Counted from the stretch's first letter, positions 25,239 through 34,275 are shown. The stretch is DNA of 64,000 nucleotides from Pseudolysinimonas_A sp039912695 (GCF_039912695.1 NZ_JBDSPJ010000022.1:310001-374000), one strand, 5' to 3'. The notes: generated by a model not told the origin, from the letters alone. A program made the numbers and translations.

Positions 25239-25559
25239 TCAGTGCTCTTGGGGCGGCAGAACCGCGATCACCGGATGATCACCGGGCAGTACGCCGACCT
25301 TCGCGGCGCCGCCGGGAGAGCCGATCTCCGCGAAGAATTCGACGTTGGCCGTGTAATAGTCCGACCACTTGCTCGGCAGATCGTCTTCGTAGTAGATCGC
25401 CTCGACCGGGCACACCGGTTCGCAGGCTCCGCAGTCGACGCATTCGTCGGGCTGGATGTACAGCATCCGGTCGCCCTCATAAATGCAGTCGACGGGACAC
25501 TCGTCGATGCAGGCGCGGTCTTTGAGATCCACGCACGGGAGGGCGATCACGTACGTCAC
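25239..25559 (-). CDS. fdxA: Ferredoxin (7Fe/8Fe type)
   Basis: 106 residues. The N-terminal cluster site has C-x-D-x2-C-x3-C-P (LPCVDLKDRACIDECPVDC, positions 8-25) and the second is C-x2-C-x2-C-x3-CP (ECVDCGACEPVCPVEAI, about 39-55), giving one 3Fe-4S and one 4Fe-4S cluster as in Mycobacterium and Streptomyces FdxA. It is an electron carrier in the cytoplasm. It faces the iron-uptake operon efeUOB with only 55 bases between the start codons, both with leaderless-type promoters. Iron control through the IdeR-like box may extend to it, as the box overlaps the region behind its promoter. Confidence 0.93.
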   Translation of the reverse strand: MTYVIALPCVDLKDRACIDECPVDCIYEGDRMLYIQPDECVDCGACEPVCPVEAIYYEDDLPSKWSDYYTANVEFFAEIGSPGGAAKVGVLPGDHPVIAVLPPQEH

Positions 25560-25565
25560 TTGCCC

Positions 25566-25571
25566 AGTCTA
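25566..25571 (-). promoter_or_regulatory. -10 hexamer of fdxA
   Basis: TAGACT, six bases before the GTG at 25559. Confidence 0.5.
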
Positions 25572-25595
25572 CGAAGTGTGGCGGGCCGCGCCAGG

Positions 25596-25614
25596 TTAGG
25601 TTAGCCTTGCCAAT
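25596..25614 (+). promoter_or_regulatory. IdeR/DtxR iron box over the efeU promoter
   Basis: TTAGGTTAGCCTTGCCAAT agrees in 15 of 19 positions with the IdeR/DtxR consensus TTAGGTTAGSCTAACCTAA. It covers the -10 hexamer TAGCCT (25602-25607) and ends on the base before the GTG start of efeU, so a bound repressor would block transcription start. Repression by Fe(II)-IdeR when iron is plentiful is the expected result. Confidence 0.75.
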
Positions 25615-26526
25615 GTGTTGGCCACCTTTCTGATCGGACTTCGCGAAGGTCTTGAGGCCGCACTCGTCATCGGAATCGTCGTGGCCTACCTCGCGAAGAC
25701 CGGGCGTCGTCGTTTCCTCCCAGCTCTCTGGGTCGGCGTGGTCGCCGCCGTGGTGCTGTCGCTTGTGGTCGGAGCCGTTCTCACCTTCGGCGCCTACGGG
25801 CTGAGCTTCGAAGCGCAGGAGATCCTCGGCGGTTCGCTCTCGATCGTCGCCGTCGGCTTCATGACCTGGATGACGTTCTTCATGGCTCGCACGGCACCGA
25901 CGCTCAAGAACGACCTCGAGTTCGGGGTCGACCACGCCGTCGCAGGCAGCGCCTCTGCCGGAACACCCTGGGCCCTCATCGCACTCGCCTTCGTCTCGGT
26001 CGCCCGCGAGGGGATCGAAACCGCGCTGTTCCTCTGGGCGGCGGCCAAGGAGTTCGGTCAGACCCCGCTGGCCATCACTGGAGCCGTACTCGGCATCCTG
26101 CTCGCCGTCGTGTTGGGGTGGCTGCTCTCGCACGGGATGCTGCGCATCGACCTCGGGCGATTTTTCCGCGCCGTCGGGGCGAGCCTCATCGTCGTCGGAG
26201 GCGGAGTGCTCGCCTACGCGATCCACGATTTGCAGGAGTCGCGAGTGCTCCCCGGCCCGTTCGCGCCAGCGCCCCCCGGCGCGGCCTTCCCGTGGCTCTG
26301 GGGCGACAGTGCGTGGGCGTTCCGAATCGCCGATGTGATCCCGCCTGACAGCCCGCTCGCCGTCATCCTCAAGGGCACCATCGGGTTTTCACCCGAGATG
26401 ACCTGGCTCGAGGTGGGCACCTGGGTGCTCTATGTCGGGATCATCGTGCCCCTGTTCATTCGCGCCACGGTCCGACCTCGCGCCCTCACACCGACCCCCG
26501 CCCCCTCATCCCCCGGAGAAGCATGA
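25615..26526 (+). CDS. efeU: Iron permease EfeU (FTR1 family)
   Basis: 303 residues, seven or so membrane segments. The two REXXE iron-site motifs are complete: FLIGLREGLEAALVIG at 5-20 and SVAREGIETALFLW in the middle. EfeU moves ferric iron (after EfeB/EfeO handling) through the membrane in the EfeUOB system, which works on ferrous iron in acidic/aerobic conditions in E. coli. The GTG at 25615 directly follows an IdeR-type box. The stop overlaps efeO (ATGA). Confidence 0.92.
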   Translation: MLATFLIGLREGLEAALVIGIVVAYLAKTGRRRFLPALWVGVVAAVVLSLVVGAVLTFGAYGLSFEAQEILGGSLSIVAVGFMTWMTFFMARTAPTLKNDLEFGVDHAVAGSASAGTPWALIALAFVSVAREGIETALFLWAAAKEFGQTPLAITGAVLGILLAVVLGWLLSHGMLRIDLGRFFRAVGASLIVVGGGVLAYAIHDLQESRVLPGPFAPAPPGAAFPWLWGDSAWAFRIADVIPPDSPLAVILKGTIGFSPEMTWLEVGTWVLYVGIIVPLFIRATVRPRALTPTPAPSSPGEA

Positions 26527-27737
26527 AGCACCACCTCCTCATCGCCTTCGCACTCATCGGCGCGACCGGCATCCTGCTCGCTGGGTGTGTTCCCAACGCA
26601 CCCGCGGGCTCCACGAGCGTCACCCTCGCGGTTGAGAGCAGCTCTGACACGTGCGCCGTCGAGGCGGCGACCGTCGCGAGCGGGACGGTGACTTTCCACG
26701 TCACCAACTCTGGCGATCGCGTGACCGAGTTCTACCTCTTGGGCGAAGACGGCCTCTCGATCGTCTCGGAGGTCGAGAACATCGCCCCCGGCACCTCGCG
26801 CGATCTCACCCTCGTTGCACAACCTGGCACCTACTTCACCGAGTGCAAGCCGGGCATGATTGGCGCCGGCGTCGGCACGGCGGCGTTCACCGTCACCGGG
26901 GATGCCGTAGCGGTCACCGAAGATGAGTCCGCGCAGATCGCCGAGGCCGTCGCCGCGTACACCGCCTACACGAAAGATCAGGTCGCCCAACTGGTGCCGG
27001 CAGTTCAGGACTTCGTCGACGCCTACCTCGCCGGCGACGACGAGACCGCTCGCCGCCTCTACCCGGTTGCCCGCACGTTTTACGAGCGCGTCGAACCGAC
27101 CGCCGAGCAGTTCGGTGACCTCGATCCGGCGATTGACTACCGCAAGCCGGGCGCCGAAGCCGAAGGGATCGAGTTCACCGGGTTCCACCGCATCGAGATG
27201 GACCTGTGGATCACTCAGGCCCGCGCGAACTACCCCAATGAGACAATCGCCGCACTCGACCAGGCCGGCCGCGAGAAGGTCGGTGCACGGCTCATCGCCG
27301 ACGTGGCGAAACTCCAGACGCTGGTGACCGCGCCCGACTTCGAGCTGACGATCGCCGACATCACCAACGGCGCGATCGGCTTGCTCGACGAGATCTCCTC
27401 CCCCGACGGCAAATTGCCCGGCGAAGAGGATGAGTTCTCGCACACCGACCTCTCCGACTTTTTCGCCAACGTCGAAGGTGCCGAGGTGGCCTACCTCGCC
27501 GTGCGCTCGATCGCCGAAAGCAAGGATGCCGAGGGTGCCGCACTCGTCAGCCAACTCGACGCGCAGTTTGCGGCGATGAAGGCTCTGCTCACCAGCTACG
27601 GCAGCTACGACGCCGGGTTTGTCTCCTACGACACTGTCGATCAGGCCGCTCGCAATGAACTCGGCGCGCAGCTCAACGCCCTCTCCGAGCCGCTCTCGAA
27701 ACTCACGAGCACCGTGCTTGCGATCCCGTCGGCGTAG
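26523..27737 (+). CDS. efeO: Iron uptake lipoprotein EfeO
   Basis: 404 residues. A signal with lipobox LLAGC (C22) anchors it outside. Then comes an EfeO-type cupredoxin domain (about 32-130, with ESSSDTCAVEAATV, GTYFTECKPGMIG) followed by the M75/imelysin-like helical domain (about 140-400) with the conserved H-x2-E metal motif in GFHRIEMDLW. The extra cupredoxin makes it the long form. It is thought to bind iron outside the membrane and deliver it to EfeU. Its start overlaps the efeU stop and its stop lies 10 bases before efeB. Confidence 0.9.
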   Translation: MKHHLLIAFALIGATGILLAGCVPNAPAGSTSVTLAVESSSDTCAVEAATVASGTVTFHVTNSGDRVTEFYLLGEDGLSIVSEVENIAPGTSRDLTLVAQPGTYFTECKPGMIGAGVGTAAFTVTGDAVAVTEDESAQIAEAVAAYTAYTKDQVAQLVPAVQDFVDAYLAGDDETARRLYPVARTFYERVEPTAEQFGDLDPAIDYRKPGAEAEGIEFTGFHRIEMDLWITQARANYPNETIAALDQAGREKVGARLIADVAKLQTLVTAPDFELTIADITNGAIGLLDEISSPDGKLPGEEDEFSHTDLSDFFANVEGAEVAYLAVRSIAESKDAEGAALVSQLDAQFAAMKALLTSYGSYDAGFVSYDTVDQAARNELGAQLNALSEPLSKLTSTVLAIPSA

Positions 27738-27747
27738 CGTGAGCGGG

Positions 27748-29022
27748 ATGTCGAAGGAACCCACCGAAGCAGGCTCGCCCCACGAGCGCGGGTTGTCGCG
27801 GCGAGCTCTGCTCGGCGGTATCGCCGGGGCCGGGGCGGTCGGGGCGGGGTTTGCCGGGGGTGCGGCGACCACGGCGGCCCTGACGGCATCCGGGTCTCCC
27901 GACGGCGACCCGCGGGACGCTTATCCGTTTTACGGCGACCATCAAGCCGGCGTCATCACTCCGGCACAGGACCGCCTCCACTTTGCCGCGTTCGATCTCA
28001 CGTCGACGGCGACGCGCGACGGATTGGTCCAGTTGCTGACCGCGTGGACGGCCGCCGCCGCTGCGATGACTCAGGGTCGCGAGATCGGGCACGGCGCCGT
28101 CGATGGCGCTCCGCTGGCTCCCCCCGACGACACCGGTGAGGCCCGAGGCCTGCCGCCGAGCGGGCTCACGATCACCTTCGGTTTCGGACCCGGACTGTTC
28201 GACGACCGATTCGGTCTCACCAACCGCCGACCCGACGCCTTGCGTCCGCTGCCGCCGTTTGCCTTCGACCTCCTCGAGGAACCGATTTCAGGGGGCGACC
28301 TCTGTATTCAGGCCTGTGCGCACGACCCGCAGGTTGCCGTACATGCGATCCGCAACCTCACCCGCATCGCCTTCGGCACGGCCTTGATCCGCTGGACCCA
28401 ACTGGGTTTCGGCCGTACCTCGTCGACTTCCACGAGCCAGGTGACGCCCCGCAACCTGTTCGGATTCAAAGACGGAACCGCGAACATCAAGTCCGAAGAT
28501 CCGTCGGCGGTCGGCGAGTACGTCTGGGTCGGCGACGACGACCAACCGTGGATGCAGAACGGCACCTACCTTGTCACCCGCAAGATCCGCATGACCATCG
28601 AGAACTGGGATCGCACCGCGCTGGCCGAACAAGAGAACATCATCGGGCGCACGAAGGATGCTGGCGCTCCTTTGACGGGAACCGGCGAGTTCGACGAGCC
28701 CGACCTCAAGCTCGGCACGACGAGCGGAAACACGGTCATCCCGCCCGACGCGCACATTCGCCTGGCGCACCCCGATGTGGTCGCAACGCGCATCCTGCGG
28801 CGCGGCTACAACTTCGTCGACGGCTCGAACGGCCTCGGCCAACTCGACGCCGGCCTGTTTTTCATCTCGATGCAACGCTCGCCCGAGCAATTCTCGACGG
28901 TGCAGCGGTCGCTATCGAAAGACGCGATGAACGAGTACATCCGGCACGTATCGTCGGCGGTATTCGCGGTGCCACCCGGCGCGCACAGTGGGTCGTTCGT
29001 CGGCGCCGGTCTGTTCGACTGA
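27748..29022 (+). CDS. efeB: Deferrochelatase/peroxidase EfeB (DyP type)
   Basis: 424 residues from the ATG at 27748; a GTG nine bases earlier (27739) is equally possible. A twin-arginine signal is clear (SRRALLGG then a long Gly/Ala hydrophobic stretch), so the folded haem protein is exported by Tat. The DyP fold has the diagnostic GxxDG motif in NLFGFKDGTANIK, and the haem-side region AVHAIRNLTRIAFG and late WDRTALAEQENIIGR. EfeB oxidises Fe(II) or takes iron out of haem in studied homologues. It completes efeUOB. Confidence 0.9.
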   Translation: MSKEPTEAGSPHERGLSRRALLGGIAGAGAVGAGFAGGAATTAALTASGSPDGDPRDAYPFYGDHQAGVITPAQDRLHFAAFDLTSTATRDGLVQLLTAWTAAAAAMTQGREIGHGAVDGAPLAPPDDTGEARGLPPSGLTITFGFGPGLFDDRFGLTNRRPDALRPLPPFAFDLLEEPISGGDLCIQACAHDPQVAVHAIRNLTRIAFGTALIRWTQLGFGRTSSTSTSQVTPRNLFGFKDGTANIKSEDPSAVGEYVWVGDDDQPWMQNGTYLVTRKIRMTIENWDRTALAEQENIIGRTKDAGAPLTGTGEFDEPDLKLGTTSGNTVIPPDAHIRLAHPDVVATRILRRGYNFVDGSNGLGQLDAGLFFISMQRSPEQFSTVQRSLSKDAMNEYIRHVSSAVFAVPPGAHSGSFVGAGLFD

Positions 29023-29034
29023 GCCGGCCGATGC

Positions 29035-29412
29035 CTAGGCGGTGTGCGTCACCTTCCGCGCCGGCCAGAGGATGACGAGCGTGCAGAGCACAGCAGGACC
29101 GATCGCCCAGGCGTAGCCCAACGGATCGTTGGCGACCAGGGTTGCTCCCACGCCGAACACAGGCAGAGTCGCCAACAGCACGATCATCACCTCAATGCCC
29201 AGAGCCGCGCCGATCGCCATCAGCCGGTCACTGAAGGCGAACCGGAATCCGGCGACCAGCGCCACGACGATCGCCAGCGCGCCGAGCAATCCGAGCGGGA
29301 TCGGAACGCCCGAGGTCTCGACGACGTACTCGCGGTGGACGAAGGTCAACACGAACCCCGCTGCGGCCCCCGTCACGAGGGCGAGGGCTGCAGCAATCAG
29401 TCGGGCTGCCAT
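29035..29412 (-). CDS. Four-helix membrane protein (DUF6113-like)
   Basis: 125 residues with four hydrophobic helices (about 5-27, 42-62, 67-88 and 96-115) and short polar links. It looks like the actinobacterial DUF6113-type integral membrane proteins, but I name this with low confidence. Its ATG shares one base with the TGA of the preceding lipoprotein gene (TGATG), so three genes 30388-29035 form one translationally coupled operon: two lipoproteins, then this membrane protein. It converges with efeB across 12 bases. Confidence 0.65.
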   Translation of the reverse strand: MAARLIAAALALVTGAAAGFVLTFVHREYVVETSGVPIPLGLLGALAIVVALVAGFRFAFSDRLMAIGAALGIEVMIVLLATLPVFGVGATLVANDPLGYAWAIGPAVLCTLVILWPARKVTHTA

Positions 29413-29921
29413 CAGTTCAGGATGACGACGTACTGAACAACCTCGCCGAAGTCGGCGGTGTTCGACCCCGTGATCTGAACGGTGTACGTGTCGTTGGAGT
29501 ACTGCGTAAAGGTGGCGTCGGCGCTCGAGCTGGTGAGGTCTTGCACGAAGCCCTTGCCGATCAGGATGCCGTCGATCTTGGTGAGGTCGCCCGCCCGGTC
29601 ATCGGTGGGCAGGATGATGCTCCATCCGGTACCCAAATCGACCGCGAAGACTGCGTCGTCGTCGATCAGCGGCACGTCGCCCTGCGGGTAGGTCGAGGGG
29701 ATCTCGGTGTGACCCGCGTCGTTGCCGATGTCGATTCCCGACGAACCTGTCGAACCGTCGGATGGCTGCGTCGAGCTGTCGGACGGCGCACTCGACGCAC
29801 CCGTTCCCGAGCCGCCGATGGTGCCGGTACCGCCCGCGGCACACCCGCCGAGCAGCAGGGTCAGCAACAGCGCGGTTGCGGCGACGGGCCCCATGGCCGC
29901 AGAACTCCCGTGGCGCGTCAT
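29412..29921 (-). CDS. Lipoprotein, second of a paralogous pair
   Basis: 169 residues from the ATG at 29921, which overlaps the stop of the upstream gene (ATGA). Lipobox LLGGC (about residue 26). After it comes a 45-residue Gly/Ser/Thr-rich linker (GTIGGSGTGASSAPSDSS), then a compact domain of about 95 residues. This domain resembles the one in the preceding gene in order and phrasing: YPQGDVPLIDDDAVFAVDLG against FPSDLPLVDGKVTFGAEIP, then a helix and a C-terminal YTVQITGS strand. They are probably tandem duplicates that have diverged. Function unknown. Confidence 0.7.
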   Translation of the reverse strand: MTRHGSSAAMGPVAATALLLTLLLGGCAAGGTGTIGGSGTGASSAPSDSSTQPSDGSTGSSGIDIGNDAGHTEIPSTYPQGDVPLIDDDAVFAVDLGTGWSIILPTDDRAGDLTKIDGILIGKGFVQDLTSSSADATFTQYSNDTYTVQITGSNTADFGEVVQYVVILN

Positions 29922-30388
29922 GGGGTGATCGTCGTGACGGTGTAGCTGACGGTCCACGTGTCGCCGTCTTTGCCGACCAAAATGGCGGCGCCGAGGTTGC
30001 CCTTGGTGTAGCTGAACACCGCTCCCTGATCGGTGACCCCGCCGATGCCCTCAGCCGCGGTGGTCCAGCCTGCGGCCTCGATCTGCGCCTGAATCGCGGT
30101 GCCCGGATTCTCGGATCCGGGAGTCTGAACGATCACGGTCCATGCCTTCTGGCCGCTGCCGGTGGGGATCTCAGCCCCGAAGGTGACCTTGCCGTCAACG
30201 AGCGGAAGATCGCTGGGGAAGTCAGCCGGGACGGAGCCGAGCACCGTGCCGTCGGTACCGCCGGTGCCGCCGGTCTGCTGCTGGACGACGCCCTGGACTA
30301 GAGAACATCCACTCAGCGCGAGCGGCGCGCTGAGCAGCAGTGTTGCCCCGACCACAAGGGTCGCGATTCTGGAGATTCGGACGTTCAC
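29918..30388 (-). CDS. Lipoprotein, first of a paralogous pair
   Basis: 156 residues with a GTG start and Shine-Dalgarno GAGGAG six bases ahead. Lipobox LSGC (C28) after a clear hydrophobic segment. A Gly/Thr-rich stretch (QQQTGGTGGTDGT) leads to a domain of about 105 residues containing FPSDLPLVDGKVTFG, a WTVIVQTPG strand, helix AIQAQIEAAGW and WTVSYTVTTITP at the end. It is a likely paralogue of the next gene and is coupled to it. Similar small exported proteins occur in Microbacteriaceae; I know no function. Confidence 0.7.
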   Translation of the reverse strand: MNVRISRIATLVVGATLLLSAPLALSGCSLVQGVVQQQTGGTGGTDGTVLGSVPADFPSDLPLVDGKVTFGAEIPTGSGQKAWTVIVQTPGSENPGTAIQAQIEAAGWTTAAEGIGGVTDQGAVFSYTKGNLGAAILVGKDGDTWTVSYTVTTITP

Positions 30389-30481
30389 GTAGGACTCCTC
30401 GTGGTCGGATTCGGTGGCTGAACCACCCCCGGAATCGTATCTCGCGACCCCGGCAATGTCTCGACGCGCGACACCCGCTGA

Positions 30482-30521
30482 GGGGTTGACACGCCCGCGA
30501 AATTCGCGCGCGGTCAGCCCC
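30482..30521 (-). terminator. Possible terminator behind typA
   Basis: GGGGTTGAC (30482-30490) can pair with GTCAGCCCC (30513-30521) with one G-U pair, and CGCGAA/TTCGCG lies inside as a nested hairpin at 30496-30508. It starts four bases after the typA stop. There is no T-run, as common in high-GC actinobacteria. Confidence 0.45.
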
Positions 30522-30524
30522 GCC

Positions 30525-32429
30525 CTAGCCCTGCTTCTTCGACCGTGACAGGTTGCGGGCGCGGGCCGAGGCGACGAGCTCGACCTTGCGGATGCGCACG
30601 ATGTCGGGGGTCACCTCGACGCACTCGTCTTCACGGGCGAACTCGAGGCACTCCTCGAGCGTCAGCTCGCGCGACGGGGTCATCTTCTCGAAGTTGTCCG
30701 AGGTCGACGAGCGGATGTTGGTGAGCTGCTTCTCTTTCGTGATGTTCACGTCCATGTCGTCGGCACGCGAGTTCTCGCCGATCACCATGCCCTCGTAGAC
30801 CTCCTGCGTGGGCTTCACGAAGAACGACATGCGCTCCTGCAGCGCGACCATCGCGAACGGCGTCACCACGCCCGATCGGTCGGCCACGATCGAGCCGTTG
30901 ATGCGCGTGGTGATCGCGCCCGCCCACGGCTCGTAACCGTGCGAGATGGCGTTCGCGATGCCGGTGCCCCGGGTGATCGTGAGGAACTCGGTACGGAAGC
31001 CGATCAGCCCCCGCGAGGGCACGATGAACTCCATCCGCACCCAGCCGGTGCCGTGGTTCGTCATCGTGTCCATGCGGCCCTTGCGGGCGGCAAGCAGCTG
31101 CGTGATGGCGCCGAGGTGCTCTTCGGGAGCATCAACCGTCAGGTGCTCGAACGGCTCGTGCGTCTTGCCATCCACCTCGCGCGTGACGACCTGTGGCTTG
31201 CCGACCGTGAGTTCGAAGCCCTCACGACGCATGTTCTCGACGAGGATCGCGAGAGCCAATTCACCGCGGCCCTGCACCTCCCAGGCGTCGGGCTGGCCAA
31301 TGTCGACGACCTTGAGCGACACGTTACCGACGAGCTCGCGGTCGAGCCGGTCTTTCACCATGCGACCGGTGAGCCGGTGGCCCTTGACCTTGCCGACGAG
31401 CGGCGAGGTGTTGGTGCCGATCGTCATGGAGATCGCCGGGTCGTCAACAGTGATCGCCCGAAGCGGACGGATGTCATCGGGGTCGGCGATCGTCTCGCCG
31501 ATCGTGATGTCGGGGAAGCCCGCGATTGCGACAATGTCGCCCGCGGTCGCACTCTCGGCCGGATACCGTTCGAGCGCGCGAGTGAGCATCAACTCGGTGA
31601 TGCGTGCGGTCGTGTGCGAGCCGTCGTGGCGCACCCAGGCGACCGTCTGGCCCTTCTTGATCGTTCCTGAGAAGACGCGCAGTAGCGCGATGCGGCCGAG
31701 GAACGGGCTGGCGTCGAGGTTCGTCACCCACGCCTGAAGCGGGGCTTCGTCGTCGTAGGTCGGGGCCGGAACGTGCTTGAGGATCGCGTCGAACAGCGGC
31801 TCCAAGTCGTCGTTGTCGGGAAGCGTGCCGTTTTCGGGCTTGTTCCACGATGCGGCACCGTTGCGTCCGGAGGCGTAGACCACGGGCAGGTCGAGCAGCG
31901 CGTCGACGTCGAGGTCGGGCATGTCGTCGTGCAGGTCGCTCGCGAGAGCTAGCAGCAGGTCGTGGCTCTCTTCGACCACCTGATCGATGCGAGCATCCGG
32001 TCGGTCGGTCTTGTTGACGAGCAGGATGACGGGGAGCCTTGCCTCGAGCGCCTTACGCAACACGAAACGGGTCTGCGGAAGCGGACCCTCTGACGCGTCG
32101 ACGAGCAGCACCACGCCGTCGACCATCGAGAGCCCGCGCTCGACCTCGCCACCGAAGTCGGCGTGGCCCGGGGTGTCGATGACGTTGATCGTCACCGGAC
32201 CGTCGGTGGCGTGGATTCCGGAGTAGGTGACCGCGGTGTTCTTTGCGAGGATCGTGATCCCCTTCTCGCGCTCCAGATCGTTGGAGTCCATGGCGCGCTC
32301 CTCCATGTGCTCATGCGAGCCGAAGGAGTTGGTCTGACGCAACATGGCGTCAACGAGAGTCGTCTTCCCGTGGTCGACGTGAGCGACGATGGCGACGTTG
32401 CGCAGGTCTGCGCGGCGTGCTTCGGCCAT
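30525..32429 (-). CDS. typA: Translational GTPase TypA/BipA
   Basis: 634 residues. G domain motifs AHVDHGKTTL (about 15-24), DTPGHADFGGEV and NKTDRPDAR, followed by EF-G-like domains II, III and V and the TypA-specific C-terminal domain. TypA binds the ribosome and helps 50S assembly and stress adaptation, and is needed at low temperature in several bacteria. The start ATG has GAGG ten bases ahead (CGAGGTACATCC). It lies downstream of the ABC importer cluster, 42 bases behind the binding-protein gene, and may be transcribed through from it. Confidence 0.95.
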   Translation of the reverse strand: MAEARRADLRNVAIVAHVDHGKTTLVDAMLRQTNSFGSHEHMEERAMDSNDLEREKGITILAKNTAVTYSGIHATDGPVTINVIDTPGHADFGGEVERGLSMVDGVVLLVDASEGPLPQTRFVLRKALEARLPVILLVNKTDRPDARIDQVVEESHDLLLALASDLHDDMPDLDVDALLDLPVVYASGRNGAASWNKPENGTLPDNDDLEPLFDAILKHVPAPTYDDEAPLQAWVTNLDASPFLGRIALLRVFSGTIKKGQTVAWVRHDGSHTTARITELMLTRALERYPAESATAGDIVAIAGFPDITIGETIADPDDIRPLRAITVDDPAISMTIGTNTSPLVGKVKGHRLTGRMVKDRLDRELVGNVSLKVVDIGQPDAWEVQGRGELALAILVENMRREGFELTVGKPQVVTREVDGKTHEPFEHLTVDAPEEHLGAITQLLAARKGRMDTMTNHGTGWVRMEFIVPSRGLIGFRTEFLTITRGTGIANAISHGYEPWAGAITTRINGSIVADRSGVVTPFAMVALQERMSFFVKPTQEVYEGMVIGENSRADDMDVNITKEKQLTNIRSSTSDNFEKMTPSRELTLEECLEFAREDECVEVTPDIVRIRKVELVASARARNLSRSKKQG

Positions 32430-32471
32430 GGATGTACCTCGAAAATCTTCAGGGGGGGATTGCCCTCTAGC

Positions 32472-34268
32472 CTACCCGGCAGGGGCGGGCGCCCACTGCC
32501 AGGCGTCCCAGAAAACCCCGTGCGCCTGCGGAGAGCGCGTGACCCCGGTGACGGTGTCGCGAACCGCCGTGAGCGTTGGGTAGGCGTACAGCGGCACGCC
32601 GTAGGCGGCATCCCAGAGCGCGGTATCGATCTGCGTGGCCAGTGCCGCCTGCTTCGCGGGGTCGTGTTCGGCGGCAAGTTGGTCGACAAGGGTGTCGACC
32701 GCGGGGTCGGAGTAGCGCGAGAAGTTGGCCAGGGTTGAGTCGCTGCGAAAAATCGAGCCGGCCGCTCCCGGTCCGAGGCGCGAGGTATCCCAGGCGAAGA
32801 GTGCGGCGTCGTAGGCACCGCCGACCCCGAGCAACCCCTGCCAGTCCGGGCTCGAGCAGTCGGTGACCACGAACCCGGCACGTGCCGCGCTGTCTCGGAT
32901 GAGGGCGAACTCGGTCTGTCGAAGGTCGCTCGCCGGGTCGTACAGGATGCACACCGTCGGAGCTGTGACTCCGGCCTCGGCGAGCAAAGCCGTCGCGCCG
33001 GCCACATCGGTGCCCGAGTAGGCGACCGAACCGTTCGCGGCGACGGCGTCGGCGTAGCCCACCGAGCCCGGATGCAGCACGAACGAGTCGAGCACGGTCG
33101 CGTCGGACTGTAAGGGGGTGACAAGTTGTTCGAGAATCTGCTGCCGCGGCACGACCTCAAGGAAAGCCCGGCGAATGCGCTCATCCCCAAACATTCCGCT
33201 GCGACTGTCGGCGAACTGCAGGTCGAGGTGCTCGTTGCGACTCTCAGAACCGGTGACGACGGTCACCCCACCGATGCCCCCCAGAGTCGTCGCGGTGTCC
33301 GCCTTCGGTTCGGGGGTGATGATGTCGACGTCACCATCCTCGAGCAGCTTAATCGTGTCGAGCTCGTCAGGCGAATACCGCAGCTTGATGGTTTCAATCT
33401 TCGGTCGGCGATCGCCGCGGTACTGCGAGTTGGCGTCGAGCGTCACGCCGGTCTCGTCGATCGCCGACACCGCATACGGACCCGACGACAGCAGCAACCT
33501 CGGGTCGGCGGGCGTCGCGGTCACGTTGTAGGCGTCATTCCAGGCTCGCGCGAGCTTCCCCAGGGCGAGCTGATCAGCGGTGGTGATTGCCGCGATCAGG
33601 TCGTCCTTCGCCTTTCGGGCGTCGTCGTAGGTTTGGCCGCTCGCGATCGCCTGCAGAACATGGGCCGGGATGCCGGGCGCCAGCAGCGTCTTCCAGGCAG
33701 GCACGAAGGTGTCGTAGTGCACGTACAACGTGCGACCGTCACTGCCGAGTTGCGGGGTTTGGGTGGCCTTCTCGAGCCCCGCGCCCACCGCGCCGTTGAA
33801 GTAGACAGTGCCCGCGGGAAAGTCGGTCGCGTACCGACCTGTCGCAGGGTCGACGTAGCTGGAGTCGTCGAAATCGGGAGTGTTGAGCGCACCCGAATTT
33901 GCGGCCCAGGCCAGCAGCAGGTCGGCGGCGTCGATGGGCGTCCCGTCCGACCAGCGCGCGTCGGGCGAGACCGTGTACTTCACCGTGAGCGGATCGTCGG
34001 CGATGATCTCGGCAGTGCCGAACGACAGGTCGTCGACGAGGCGGTACTGATCGTCGTAGTAGGCGAACGAGGCGCCCGCCAGGTACGCGACGTTCGCATT
34101 CGTCGAGGTCGTGCGGCCGTAGGAGGTCGCCGGGTTGAGCGACGTGAAGGGCTCCGCGACCGCAACGGTCACCTCGCTGCCGGCGACAACCGTCGGGCCC
34201 GTGCAGCCCGTAAGCAGCACGACCGCGACGGCTCCCACCGCGACGATGCGCAGGCTGTTGAGGATCAT
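32472..34268 (-). CDS. Peptide/nickel-type ABC transporter substrate-binding lipoprotein (1)
   Basis: 598 residues from the ATG at 34268. N-terminal signal MILNSLRIVAVGAVAVVLL and lipobox LTGC (C22). The rest is a family 5 solute-binding protein (SBP_bac_5): DPLTVKYTVSPDARWSDGTPI, PRQQILEQLVTPLQSDA and, late, YDAALFAWDTSRLG. It is a clear paralogue of the binding protein at 39376-41229 and both probably deliver oligopeptides or similar ligands to the same permease. The TAGGCT hexamer seven bases before the ATG suggests a second, internal promoter, so its level can differ from the rest of the operon. Confidence 0.88.
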   Translation of the reverse strand: MILNSLRIVAVGAVAVVLLTGCTGPTVVAGSEVTVAVAEPFTSLNPATSYGRTTSTNANVAYLAGASFAYYDDQYRLVDDLSFGTAEIIADDPLTVKYTVSPDARWSDGTPIDAADLLLAWAANSGALNTPDFDDSSYVDPATGRYATDFPAGTVYFNGAVGAGLEKATQTPQLGSDGRTLYVHYDTFVPAWKTLLAPGIPAHVLQAIASGQTYDDARKAKDDLIAAITTADQLALGKLARAWNDAYNVTATPADPRLLLSSGPYAVSAIDETGVTLDANSQYRGDRRPKIETIKLRYSPDELDTIKLLEDGDVDIITPEPKADTATTLGGIGGVTVVTGSESRNEHLDLQFADSRSGMFGDERIRRAFLEVVPRQQILEQLVTPLQSDATVLDSFVLHPGSVGYADAVAANGSVAYSGTDVAGATALLAEAGVTAPTVCILYDPASDLRQTEFALIRDSAARAGFVVTDCSSPDWQGLLGVGGAYDAALFAWDTSRLGPGAAGSIFRSDSTLANFSRYSDPAVDTLVDQLAAEHDPAKQAALATQIDTALWDAAYGVPLYAYPTLTAVRDTVTGVTRSPQAHGVFWDAWQWAPAPAG

Positions 34269-34275
34269 CGCGCTC

